DNA of 19,019 bases from CALGFH01 sp036003705 (GTDB lineage: Bacteria; Actinomycetota; CALGFH01), in the NCBI GenBank assembly GCA_036003705.1, contig DASYSE010000045.1, positions 1 to 19,019 on the forward strand, read 5' to 3'. The position numbers and the translations under genes were made by a program. Shown here one piece after another: positions 8,401 to 16,303 of the stretch. The notes beneath the pieces were generated by a model. It was given only the letters and a program-made list of their open reading frames with translations, was not told where the DNA came from and did no database searches. How positions within the stretch are numbered: the first letter of the stretch is position 1; every line of letters begins with the position of its first letter.

Positions 8401-9186
8401 GGCCAGGGCGTGGGTGGCCCGCTGCATGCCGGCCAGCCGGGCACGGTCGGCGCGCACGCTGGCAAACGCCCGGCCGGTCCAGTGCAGCACCCCCAGGGGG
8501 ACCAGGAAAAGCACCGCCATCAGGGGCGACCATTGGTAGGCGGCCACGAACAGCATGCCGAAGGCGAGGTTGATCGCGCCGCCGATGACCCAGACCGGGA
8601 CCATCAGCGGTTTCAACCCCTGGAGCACGCCCCGGACCGGTCGCGGACGGGCCAGCCAGAGCACCGCGATCAGCGCCAGATCGTTCAGGGCCATGATCGT
8701 CACCATGGCGGCGACCAGGGCGACCAGGCCGAAGGTGGATGGGAAACCGTCACCTTGGCGGAGGGCGGTCAATACCAGGCTGCCGGCCGCTGTGGCGCTC
8801 ATCCATTGGGCGATGTTGAAACAGGCCTTGACCGGGTGGATGTGCTGGAGGCTCTCGGACAATGCCTGGGCCACACCGACGACGACGACAGCCTGCAATG
8901 GCGGTAGGACGAACACGGCCGGAGCCAGGACCGCTTCGAACAGATCGAGGGCATCTACCTGGTCGCGATACTGGAACTGCAGCGTCGGGAAGCTTGCCGC
9001 GGTCAGCAGGACCAAGAACGCCAGGACGGTGGGCCAGGACGGGCTGCCCACATTGCCGGCATTCCGGCCCGCGAGGATGCCGCCGGCGATCCCGCTGGCG
9101 GCAAGCGCCCCCGTGAACACCAAGACGGGGACGGGGAAGGCGCTGTCACGCGCCGTCCCCGTCGTCCGGTTGGCGTACTGACCCAC
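5395..9186 (-). CDS. Membrane-anchored GAF-PAS-PAS-GAF-GGDEF-EAL cyclic-di-GMP protein
   Basis: The 1263-residue product starts at GTG 9186, with GGGAG five bases upstream and the protease stop codon two bases away, so translation is probably coupled; ATG 9210 is a weaker alternative. Residues 13-242 form several membrane helices, a MASE-like sensor region I cannot assign to a named family. Then come GAF (about 250-405), PAS (about 410-525, SDGIAALDPDG...WNPGFEEITGY), PAS (about 540-655, FRRMLGY) and a second GAF (about 665-820). The GGDEF domain spans about 833-993, with intact RFGGDEF (914-918) and an RxxD inhibitory site (RPGD) five residues before it. The EAL domain spans about 1012-1252, with EAL (1042-1044), LEITET, DDFGTGYSSL and AEGVET. 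Both active sites look intact, so it could make and degrade c-di-GMP. Its 3' end overlaps the damaged plus-strand gene by 26 bp. Confidence 0.95.
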   Translation of the reverse strand: MGQYANRTTGTARDSAFPVPVLVFTGALAASGIAGGILAGRNAGNVGSPSWPTVLAFLVLLTAASFPTLQFQYRDQVDALDLFEAVLAPAVFVLPPLQAVVVVGVAQALSESLQHIHPVKACFNIAQWMSATAAGSLVLTALRQGDGFPSTFGLVALVAAMVTIMALNDLALIAVLWLARPRPVRGVLQGLKPLMVPVWVIGGAINLAFGMLFVAAYQWSPLMAVLFLVPLGVLHWTGRAFASVRADRARLAGMQRATHALAVPMNPRDAVPEFLAEVRRCFESEVAELVIVLEGHRVVHRSREHPPGDEQRVEEAGQESLAAALMRTGQALRVSEGDRGSELPERLRQEGWRDCLAAPVRAEGKVIGVLCTYNRTGFEGFEEGELAVLEALAAEVGTAIEKGELLEAILEERTKLSEIVDNTSDGIAALDPDGTVSSWNPGFEEITGYRAADMVGTRGLARLRPRDVAARDVQLDRWADDQGALPPVLEVLRPNGEACWLACSWTRVPAADGRPRRLILTSRDITKELELKRAEKALRDSAARFRALVQNSSHMVIVLDASGGITYASPAFRRMLGYREDARVGQNVFELIHPDDVGDVRSRFGEHLAGLAHSAGFEFRFLAADGSWRSIEALANNLLDDPAVGGVVFNCRDVTERKRAEGQLAGQAQVLDLIAQDAPLMETLDALAKVIEAEASGARCAILLLDDGRETLTVAAAPSLVDVGLHEADGLVVGPEAGASGTAAFRREPVISTDVARDLLWRESRQVALARGIRAAWSTPIIAADGDPVLGVLTVYFDESRRPSPAEKGLLELAAHLADIAIERNHAQTQLAHQAAHDALTGLPNRVFFLDRITLALARTQRSRSSVAVLFLDLDRFKFINDSLGHDAGDRLLVALGKRLQEVIRPGDTVARFGGDEFTILCEGIADEQHALAIAERVAQVATAPFPLGDAEVFVTMSIGIALSSGGRVRPESLVENADAAMYRAKARGGNRREVFDQAMRARAKRRLAMHSSLYRAVERSEFRVLYQQIHCLGSGRPVGAEALVRWEHPDRGLIGPGEFIALAEETGLIVSIGTQVLREACRQARAWQADGQRLAIKVNLSARQFVHPNLAGVVAEILAETGIDPALVYLEITETVLMEDVESTSGALTELKSLGVSLTVDDFGTGYSSLAYLKRFPVDELKIDRDFVAGLLTDQEDSAIVAAIINLAHTLGVVAVAEGVETAEQVQRLRELGCDLGQGYHFGRPLPAEDLTSRFSLAAGLA

Positions 9187-9188
9187 CC

Positions 9189-10868
9189 CTACTCCCAGGC
9201 GCCGTACCATGCCGACCCGGGCAGACTGGATCCGTAGGACTCCTGCTGGGGCTGGCCGTACGAGCTGGCGTCGTGCCACTTGTTGCCCGGCCAGTCGTTG
9301 CCGTACCAGCCGACCCGGTACCAGCGGTAGACCTCCCAGGTCGACAGGTACCAGTCGGACGGCAACCAGGGAGCGCCAGTGTAGCCGCCCGGGTTCCAGA
9401 GCAGCAGCTGGGCGGTCAGGGTGGCCCCGAACACCGGGCCGAGGATGCTGCCGAGCAGGTTGTCGGCCTGGACCTGCACCGAGCCGCGGCTCAAGGCCAG
9501 GCTGCCCTGCCCGTTGGACCGCACGAGGCCCTGGTTGGCGACCCCGGCCGGGGCCGAGAAGGCGGCGGCGTTGGCGTCCACCAGCCCGGCCCCGACGGCC
9601 ATCGGGTCGTCGGAGACGGCGTCCCTGGCCGTCGCAGTCAGAGCGTACTTCACCCGGTCGGGGGTGAAGCCCGGGTTGGCCTGCAGCATCAGCGCGACCG
9701 AGCCGGCGACCACCCCGGTGGCCATGGAGGTGCCGCTGGCCCGCCGGTAGGCCCCGTCGACGTACCACGGGAACCGGCTGTCGATAGTGCTGCCGGGAGC
9801 CCGCAGGGAGATGACGTGGGCGCCGGGGGCGGCGACGTCGGGCTTGGCAACGCCCTCGGCGGCCGGCCCGTGGCCGGAGAAGTCGGGCAGCAGGTCGTCG
9901 CCCAGGCTGGTGGTGCCCCGATCGTCGGTGGCCCCGACCGTGATCACCCACGGGTCGTCGGCCGGCTTGCTGATGCTGCCCGGGTCTGGGCCCCGGTTGC
10001 TGGCGGCCACGACCACGGCGATGCCGGCCGCCCAGGCCCGCTCGACCGCGTAGTTGAACGGGTCGGTCCGCCAGGACTGGGTCGAGTCGGTGCCGAGGCT
10101 GAGGTTGAGCACGCGGATGTTGTAGCGGTCCTTGAACGACACCACCCACTGGATGGCGGCCAGGATGTTGCTGACGTCGGCGGCGCCGTCGGCCCCGGCG
10201 GTCTTCACCGACAGGATGCTGGCCTCGGGGGCGACGCCCTTCCACTTGCCGCCCGAGCTGGCCCCGTTGCCGGCGATGAGCCCGGCGATGAAGGTGCCGT
10301 GCCCGTAGCTGTCGTTGCAGTTGAGCTCGCCCGAGAGGTTCTTGCACGGCTCGGTGCCGCCGGTGAGGTCGTTGGTCACCGGGACCAGCCGGCCGTTGAG
10401 GTCGGGCAGGTTGGTGGCGACGCCGGTGTCGACGACGGCCACCGTTACCCCGCGCCCGGTGACCCCGCGCTGCCAGGCGTCATCGGCCTTGACCACCTTG
10501 GGGTAGACCGAGCGGATGTTGCTCCCGCTGGCCGCGCCCTGGACGTGCACCCGGCTGTCCGGGCTGACCGCTCGTACCCCGGGCAGCCTGGCCAGCTCGC
10601 CGACCACGGTCACGGGCACGGTGGCCGCGAACCCGGCGATGATCGGCAGCGCGTTGGTCACGCGGCCGCCCAGCCGCTGCACCGCCCGCTCCGGCGCCAG
10701 GTCGGCGGCCAAACGCTTCTGCACGATGACCCGGACCGTTTCGACCGGTCCGGGACGGGTATCACCATCTCGCGGAACGGCACTCGCCGCGGTGGCCAGC
10801 ACCAGTACCGCCAGCATGGCAGCGGCCAGTGCCCTGCCGTGCTGCAGCCTGAACGAACCGACGATCAC
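9189..10868 (-). CDS. Exported S8 subtilisin-like serine protease
   Basis: The 559-residue product starts at GTG 10868, preceded by GGAGGG. A Sec signal peptide occupies about residues 1-30 (AAAMLAVLVLATAASA). A propeptide follows at about 44-108, with inhibitor-I9-like character. The catalytic domain has all triad residues in canonical settings: Asp147 (VAVVDTGV), His190 (YGHGTFIAG) and Ser381 (ASGTSMATG), with oxyanion Asn291 (VVAASNRG). After about residue 430 comes a non-catalytic region, and the last 55 residues are rich in Trp and Tyr (YRWYRVGWYGNDW..., ending WYGAWE). I expect an extracellular or wall-associated protease. It is the first gene of a pair with the c-di-GMP protein, whose start lies 2 bp beyond its stop codon. 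Substrates are unknown. Confidence 0.96.
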   Translation of the reverse strand: MIVGSFRLQHGRALAAAMLAVLVLATAASAVPRDGDTRPGPVETVRVIVQKRLAADLAPERAVQRLGGRVTNALPIIAGFAATVPVTVVGELARLPGVRAVSPDSRVHVQGAASGSNIRSVYPKVVKADDAWQRGVTGRGVTVAVVDTGVATNLPDLNGRLVPVTNDLTGGTEPCKNLSGELNCNDSYGHGTFIAGLIAGNGASSGGKWKGVAPEASILSVKTAGADGAADVSNILAAIQWVVSFKDRYNIRVLNLSLGTDSTQSWRTDPFNYAVERAWAAGIAVVVAASNRGPDPGSISKPADDPWVITVGATDDRGTTSLGDDLLPDFSGHGPAAEGVAKPDVAAPGAHVISLRAPGSTIDSRFPWYVDGAYRRASGTSMATGVVAGSVALMLQANPGFTPDRVKYALTATARDAVSDDPMAVGAGLVDANAAAFSAPAGVANQGLVRSNGQGSLALSRGSVQVQADNLLGSILGPVFGATLTAQLLLWNPGGYTGAPWLPSDWYLSTWEVYRWYRVGWYGNDWPGNKWHDASSYGQPQQESYGSSLPGSAWYGAWE

Positions 10869-11308
10869 TCCTGCCCTCCCCTACCGCTCGAAAAACTGCT
10901 CGAACCGAAGCTGGACCTCGACCGGCGTGGTCGCCCGGAAGCCGTGTCGCAGGTGGTCTACGCGGAGCGCGCGATGCGTGCAAGCCGCTCGGTTCGCCGT
11001 CCGCTAGATGGTGGGACATAGCGAGCGTATGACCTAGTCGACTTAACCATACTCAAGCAAAGTTACGGCTAATTACTCACGTTGCCGACAATCGTTCTCG
11101 CAAACCCCGCTGATCGGGCAGGACCGTATCGTTCCGGACGGTGGGCCCGGCCGTCGGGACGCCGGCCGGACCGTCGGTCTGGCCATGCCAAGCCAATCGC
11201 CTGACGGGCCGTCGGCCGGCGTGAGGACCCGCCCCTGCTCATCAGGGGCGGCCCACTACACCGACGACGACCTGGCCGCGCCAGGGCGCCAGGTCCTCGA
11301 CCTGCCGT
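10869..11308. promoter_or_regulatory. Intergenic region upstream of the protease gene
   Basis: This 440-bp region lies between two minus-strand genes. It contains a strong stem-loop near the regulator end and a markedly AT-richer patch around 11030-11100. On the minus strand that patch contains TTGAGT and TCATAC separated by 18 bp, a possible but weak -35/-10 pair, and a TTACGG motif at 11063-11068 that also occurs in the regulator promoter region. No reading frame here looks coding. The protease promoter is therefore most likely within 11020-11110. Confidence 0.4.
11229..11251 (-). terminator. Stem-loop downstream of the minus-strand LuxR regulator
   Basis: CCGCCCCTG (11229-11237) pairs perfectly with CAGGGGCGG (11243-11251) around a 5-nt loop CTCAT. 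It lies 57 bp past the regulator stop codon. A smaller hairpin CAGGTC-CTC-GACCTG (11290-11304) precedes it. There is no T-tract. It probably separates the regulator from the protease operon. Confidence 0.6.
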
Positions 11309-11989
11309 TCAGCCGTGCTGGCGGCCCACGTCGACGGTGGCCGGACGGCGGGTGGACAGCTCGTGCTGCATCGCGAAGGTGGCCGCCTCCAGCTTCGAGT
11401 GCATCTCCAGCTTCTGCAGGATGTTCTGCACGTGGGTCCGGACGGTGTGCGGGCTGATGTAGAGCTCGCGGCCGATCTGTGCGTTGCTCCAGCCGCGGCC
11501 GAGCAGGGCCAGCACCTCCCGCTCCCGCGGCGACAGCCGGTTCAGGGGCGCATCGGTAGCCCGGTCGCCCATGTCCAGCAGCCGGCGGAACAGCTGCGGC
11601 AGCATCGCCCTCGGCACGACGCCCTCACCGTCCAGGACCGCCTGGACGGCCCGGAGCACCGTCTGGGTGCCGGACTTCTTGCCGACGACGCCGACGGCGC
11701 CGGCCCGGATGGCGTGCAGCAGCAGGTCGATGTCGGTGTCCTGGGCCAGCAGGATGACCTTGGTGTTGGGCAGCTCGCCAAGGATCGCCTCGACCAGGGT
11801 CGGCCGGCTGCTCAGGGCCAGCCCGGCGTCGATCACGAACAGGTCGGGCTTGAGATGGCTCACCGAGGCGACGATCTGGGGGACGGCCGAGGCCTGGCCA
11901 ACCACCTCGTTGGTGGCGTCACGGGTGATGAGAGCTTCCAGCGCCTCGTTGAACAGCGGCTGGCAGTCGGCGAGGAACACGCGAGCCAT
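11309..11989 (-). CDS. NarL/LuxR-family response regulator with atypical receiver
   Basis: The 226-residue product starts at ATG 11989, six bases after GGAGG. The receiver domain (1-120) keeps the phospho-acceptor position Asp54 (LFVIDAGL) and Lys104 (VVGKKSG). It has only one of the two acidic pocket residues (Asp8, then Cys9 in LADCQP) and Ala82 where Ser/Thr is normal (VILLAQ). The C-terminal LuxR helix-turn-helix is intact at about 150-207 (LSPREREVLALLGRGWSNAQ, then SPHTVRTHVQNILQKLEMHS). The missing Thr/Ser and second acid suggest altered or phosphorylation-independent control. It diverges from a closely related regulator 478 bp away, and the protease/c-di-GMP operon follows it on the same strand. 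No kinase gene is adjacent. Confidence 0.93.
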   Translation of the reverse strand: MARVFLADCQPLFNEALEALITRDATNEVVGQASAVPQIVASVSHLKPDLFVIDAGLALSSRPTLVEAILGELPNTKVILLAQDTDIDLLLHAIRAGAVGVVGKKSGTQTVLRAVQAVLDGEGVVPRAMLPQLFRRLLDMGDRATDAPLNRLSPREREVLALLGRGWSNAQIGRELYISPHTVRTHVQNILQKLEMHSKLEAATFAMQHELSTRRPATVDVGRQHG

Positions 11990-12467
11990 CGACTTCCTCC
12001 GGAGTCCAGCGAAACGGCGGCTCAGGCACGACGTTCGTTGTGGTGATCAACAGCTTGCCGCACCGCCCTTGTCGGCAGTTACGGGTATTGCAGTGCCGGA
12101 CATTACGGCAATCGGCGCAACTTCTCCTACGGTGCACCAGGGGCAAGCTGGCAGAGACGGTTGAGACGTGTCAACCCACGCATGCCCACCACCCTGCTGG
12201 GAAGCCCGGCGTGTGGCAGCCGGGCATGCGCGACATCGGCGACGGCAACTACTCACTTCTCCGGATGAGCACCATGCGACATCCGTCGTACGCTGCTGGT
12301 GACCTGGGAGACCGGGGGCTCCGTTCCCCGCCGCGGACCATCACGTACCGATTACGGGTCGGTCACGTACGAGGTGTCGGCCGTACCTTTTGCGGCTCCG
12401 GCGGCGCCTTACAAGACGGTCGCAAAACGGGCCGAAGCGACTGAGGCGCGCCGGGGGAGGCCGTAAG
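11990..12467. promoter_or_regulatory. Divergent promoter region between two LuxR-type regulators
   Basis: This 478-bp stretch has no convincing gene. It must hold the promoters of both regulators. Repeated short motifs stand out: TTACGG at 12079-12084, 12103-12108 and 12352-12357, an inverted copy at 12461-12466 beside the plus-strand start, and a TCACGTAC direct repeat at 12341-12370. These are candidate operator sites for one or both regulators. That is inference from spacing and placement, not from a known consensus. Confidence 0.45.
12341..12370. repeat. TCACGTAC direct repeat, 22-bp period
   Basis: Perfect 8-bp copies lie at 12341-12348 and 12363-12370. Their 22-bp centre spacing is about two helical turns, so two protein dimers could bind one DNA face. 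They are about 100 bp upstream of the canonical regulator's start codon. Confidence 0.55.
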
Positions 12468-13142
12468 GTGACGAACATGATCGGATTGGTTCTGGCGGAC
12501 GACCATCGGGTCTTCGCCGAGGGCCTTGGAGTGATGCTGGACGCCCAGGACGACCTGGCTGTCCTCGGGGTGGCCCACGACGGCCACCAGGCGATCGAGC
12601 TGGCGGCCAGGCACGAGCCGACGGTGCTGCTGCTGGACGCCCACATGCCGGGTCCCGACCTGGCCACCACCCTGCGGGCGGTCAGGGCCGAGTCGCCCGG
12701 CACCAAGGTGCTGATGCTGTCGGCCGACACCCGCCGGGAGACGATCGCCGGGGCCTTGGAGGCCGGGGCCGACGGCTTCCTGGCCAAGGACGCCTCCAGC
12801 CGCCAGGTGGCCGGGGCGATCCGCGCGCTGGTCGACGGCAAGGGCAGCATCGTGGCCGCGGCCGAGCCGAGCTCCCCGCCCGTCCGCGACCCCAGCGTCG
12901 ACCTTCGGGTGCGGACCCTGTCCAGCCGCGAGCGGGAGATCCTCGGCCTGCTCGCCAACGGCTGGTCCAACCGGCGGATCGCCGAGGAATGCTTCCTTTC
13001 GCTCAACACCGTCCGCACCCACGTGCAGAACGTCCTGGTCAAGCTGGGTGTGCACTCCAAGCTGGAGGCGGTCGCGTTCGCCCTCGAGCACCAGGTCGTC
13101 GGCGCCGGTGCCGGCGCCCCCGCCTGGGCCAGCAGCGCCTGA
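12468..13142 (+). CDS. NarL/LuxR-family response regulator with canonical receiver
   Basis: The 224-residue product starts at GTG 12468, seven bases after GGGGGAGG; the in-frame ATG 12477 (three residues shorter, weaker AAGG site) is the alternative. Receiver residues are all present: Asp11-Asp12 (LADDHRVF), Asp58 (VLLLDAHMPGPD), Ser85 (VLMLSAD) and Lys107 (FLAKDAS). The LuxR DNA-binding domain spans about 148-207 (LSSREREILGLLANGWSNRR, then LNTVRTHVQNVLVKLGVHS). Its recognition region is very similar to that of the divergent atypical regulator (shared HVQNxLxKL and HSKLEA), so the two are likely paralogues binding related sites. A strong stem-loop follows the stop codon, so it is probably monocistronic. 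The cognate kinase is not in the window. Confidence 0.95.
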   Translation: MTNMIGLVLADDHRVFAEGLGVMLDAQDDLAVLGVAHDGHQAIELAARHEPTVLLLDAHMPGPDLATTLRAVRAESPGTKVLMLSADTRRETIAGALEAGADGFLAKDASSRQVAGAIRALVDGKGSIVAAAEPSSPPVRDPSVDLRVRTLSSREREILGLLANGWSNRRIAEECFLSLNTVRTHVQNVLVKLGVHSKLEAVAFALEHQVVGAGAGAPAWASSA

Positions 13143-13150
13143 CCCTCGTC

Positions 13151-13183
13151 CCGTGACCCGGGTGGCGCGCCCCCGGGTCACGG
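13151..13183 (+). terminator. Strong stem-loop terminator after the plus-strand regulator
   Basis: CCGTGACCCGGG (13151-13162) pairs perfectly over 12 bp with CCCGGGTCACGG (13172-13183) around a 9-nt loop. It begins 9 bp after the regulator stop codon. No T-tract follows. It separates the regulator from the ABC transporter operon. Confidence 0.75.
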
Positions 13184-13259
13184 CGCTGCCTGCCCTACAC
13201 TGGAAGCGTTCAACCTTCTGTGCTTTCATCTACCTCGATCGAAGAGCATAGGAGGCCGT

Positions 13260-14269
<1,010 letters not shown>

Positions 14270-14273
<4 letters not shown>

Positions 14274-15079
14274 GCAGCGTCGCCAGCGCCAGCCGCGCAC
14301 TCCCCCGCCGTCCGCTCTGGTGGACGGTCTCCGACGCGGCCGCCGTCACCAAGCGGAACCTCTACCGCTACATCCGCGTGCCGACGCTGCTGCTGTTCTC
14401 CACCATCCAGCCGGTCATGTTCGTGCTGCTGTTCACCTACGTGTTCGGCGGCGCGATCCAGGTGCCCGGCGTCGACAGCTACATCGACTACCTGATGGCC
14501 GGGATCCTGGCCCAGACGGTGATCTTCGGCTCGACCCAGACCGGCGTCGGCCTGGCCGAGGACCTGTCACGGGGCATGGTCGACCGGTTCCGTTCGCTGC
14601 CGATGGCCCGCTCGGCCGTGCTCGCCGGCCGCACCATCTCCGACACCGTCCGCAACCTGTTCGTGGTCAGCCTCATGCTGGTGGTTGGCACACTGGTCGG
14701 GTTCCGCTTCCACGCCGGCCTCGTGCCGGCTCTCGGCGCGGTCGGTATCGCCCTTGCCTTCGGGCTGGCCTTCTCCTGGATCTCGGCCCTCATCGGCCTG
14801 TCCGTCGGCGACGTCGAGTCGGCCCAGGCGGCCGGCTTCGTCTGGGTGGTCCCGCTGGTGTTCGCCAGCTCCGCCTTCGTCCCGGTGGAGAGCATGCCCG
14901 GCTGGCTGCAGGTGTTCGTCAGGGCCAACCCGGTGACGATCACCGTCAACGCGCTGCGCGCGCTCTCCCTTGGCGGGCCGACCGCCCGCCCGGTGCTGCA
15001 GTCGCTGGCCTGGATCGTCGGCATCCTGCTGGTGTTCGTCCCGCTGGCCGTCAACCGCTACCGCCGCGCCGCCGGGTAG
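14270..15079 (+). CDS. ABC-2 type permease, DrrB type
   Basis: The 269-residue product's ATG overlaps the ATPase stop codon (ATGA), so translation is coupled. It is an ABC-2 (DrrB/ODR) permease: cytoplasmic N-terminus with TKRNLYRYIRVPTLLLFSTI, then six membrane helices (about 40-57, 74-95, 122-145, 150-172, 185-200 and 240-260). The family marker EDLSRGMVDRFRSLPMARSA lies in the cytoplasmic loop between helices 2 and 3. The motif VPVESMPGWLQVFVRANPVT before the last helix is characteristic of DrrB proteins. Together with the preceding ATPase it should form a homodimeric exporter. The next gene starts 41 bp downstream on the same strand and could be co-transcribed. Confidence 0.95.
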
Positions 15080-15120
15080 GCTGGAGCGACCCTGCAACCT
15101 GCAAGGCAAGGAGAACCTAG

Positions 15121-15336
15121 ATGAAGGGCAAGTTCGGCATTGCCGTCGGCCTGGCGGCCGGCTACGTGCTCGGCACCCGCGCCGGCCGCGAGCGCTACCA
15201 GCAGCTCACCGCCTCAGCCAAGCGGTTCGCGGACGAGCCGAGCCTGACGCGGCTCCAGGAGGAGCTGAACGGACTGTTCGGGTCGGGCAGGCAGGCTACC
15301 GGCGGCTCGTCGGACACCACCGTCGAACGCGCCTGA
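15121..15336 (+). CDS. Small YtxH-like membrane-associated protein
   Basis: The 71-residue product starts at ATG 15121, with AAGGAG seven bases upstream. The N-terminus MKGKFGIAVGLAAGYVLGTR, followed by AGRERYQQL, is a glycine-rich short hydrophobic helix and a basic amphipathic segment, typical of small actinobacterial YtxH-like proteins. The rest is hydrophilic (FADEPSLTRLQEELNGLF) with a Ser/Gly/Thr tail. It probably attaches to the membrane; no enzymatic role is expected. It follows the DrrAB genes closely and is itself followed by a stem-loop. Confidence 0.82.
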   Translation: MKGKFGIAVGLAAGYVLGTRAGRERYQQLTASAKRFADEPSLTRLQEELNGLFGSGRQATGGSSDTTVERA

Positions 15337-15343
15337 GGCCCCC

Positions 15344-15364
15344 ACCCCCGATGGTGTCGGGGGT
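15344..15364 (+). terminator. Stem-loop between the YtxH-like and thioredoxin-fold genes
   Basis: ACCCCCGA (15344-15351) pairs with TCGGGGGT (15357-15364) around TGGTG, 7 bp after the stop codon. A second G/C hairpin (GCGGGG...CCCCGC, about 15367-15385) follows immediately, just before the next ribosome site. Together they may end the DrrAB-YtxH transcript or partly attenuate read-through. Confidence 0.6.
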
Positions 15365-15406
15365 ATGCGGGGCAACGCCCCCCGCGGTTGTAAGGTGGAG
15401 CCGACC

Positions 15407-16300
15407 ATGACAAACGGTGCCATCTCCCGACGCGAGCTGCTGCGGCTTGCCGGCGTCGGCGGCGGCGCGCTCGGACTAGGGGCGCCGCCGGGCTCGATGA
15501 AGGCGCTGCAGGCCGACGCCAAGCAGCTCTCCCTGCTCGGGGCCCAGAGCCAGCTTCCGGTCGGCGCCGGCCTGTACACCTTCGGCCTGGCCACCCCCGA
15601 CAACCGGCTGGTCGCCGGCGGCTCGCCGCAGGTCTGGGTGGCGAGGGACGACACCAGCAGGGCGGCCGGGCCCTTCCCGACCCGGTGGTTCGAGCTCGGC
15701 GCCTACCAGAAGACCGGCGACAAATCGCCCCGCAGCCCGCTCACCGGCTTCTACGGCGCCCAGGTGGAGCTGCCCGAGGCCGGCAACTGGATGATGGCCG
15801 CCGCCCTCGACCTGGACGGCGGCCGGGCCGTCGGGCAGGGCGCGGTCAGCGTGGCCGCCACGGTCCCGGCGGCCGTCGGCAGCAAGGCCAAGCCGCTGGC
15901 CACGCCGGTGGCCACCACCGCGGCCGGTCGCAAGAAGATCTGCACCCGCGAGCCGGCCTGCCCGCTGCACGAGATCTCGCTGGACGACGCGCTGCGGGCC
16001 GGTCGCCCGACGGTGGTCAACTTCGGCACCCCCCTGCTCTGCAGCAGCCAGGTCTGCGGCCCGGTCCTCGACGAGCAGATGGTGGTCGCCGACAAGCTCG
16101 GCGGCAAGGCGAGCTTCGTGCACATCGAGATCTACCCGAGCCGCTCGACGGCCAAGCCGGTCCGCGCCCTCACCGACTACGGCTTCAACACCGAACCGTG
16201 GCTGCTGGTCGTCGACCGCGACGGCATCATCCGGGCCCGCTTCGAAGGCCCGGTCACGGCCGCCCAGATCGAGGACGCGCTGCGCCCCCTGCTGGCCTGA
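15407..16300 (+). CDS. Tat-signal thioredoxin-fold protein with CX4C motif
   Basis: The 297-residue product starts at ATG 15407, six bases after AAGGTGGAG; the longer upstream frame runs through the hairpins and is rejected. The N-terminus ISRRELLRLAGVGGGALGLG is a twin-arginine signal. Residues about 50-150 form a beta-rich domain (PVGAGLYTFGLATPDNRL, ...GFYGAQVELPEAGNW), like Ig-type copper- or redox-associated domains. Residues 185-297 have a thioredoxin fold: RPTVVNFGTPLLCSSQVCGP with Cys212 and Cys217 (CX4C instead of CXXC), then ASFVHIEIYP and the cis-Pro-like NTEPWLLVVDRDG. An extra pair, Cys179/Cys185, precedes it. I expect an exported thiol-redox or metal-handling protein. Partner genes are not evident. 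Confidence 0.88.
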   Translation: MTNGAISRRELLRLAGVGGGALGLGAPPGSMKALQADAKQLSLLGAQSQLPVGAGLYTFGLATPDNRLVAGGSPQVWVARDDTSRAAGPFPTRWFELGAYQKTGDKSPRSPLTGFYGAQVELPEAGNWMMAAALDLDGGRAVGQGAVSVAATVPAAVGSKAKPLATPVATTAAGRKKICTREPACPLHEISLDDALRAGRPTVVNFGTPLLCSSQVCGPVLDEQMVVADKLGGKASFVHIEIYPSRSTAKPVRALTDYGFNTEPWLLVVDRDGIIRARFEGPVTAAQIEDALRPLLA

Positions 16301-16303
16301 CAC

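Noticed and set aside
5863..8907. Plus-strand open frame of 1014 codons
   Set aside because: Shadow of the GGDEF-EAL gene, with repetitive Gly/Asp/Val/Gln composition. High GC content makes such antisense frames common.
9187..10347. N-terminal 387-codon extension of the GGDEF-EAL frame
   Set aside because: It overlaps the protease gene in another frame and is Arg/Gln/Gly-rich with no domain. The GTG at 9186 with GGGAG upstream is the credible start.
9273..11021. Plus-strand open frame of 582 codons
   Set aside because: Antisense shadow of the subtilase; low-complexity composition and no ribosome site.
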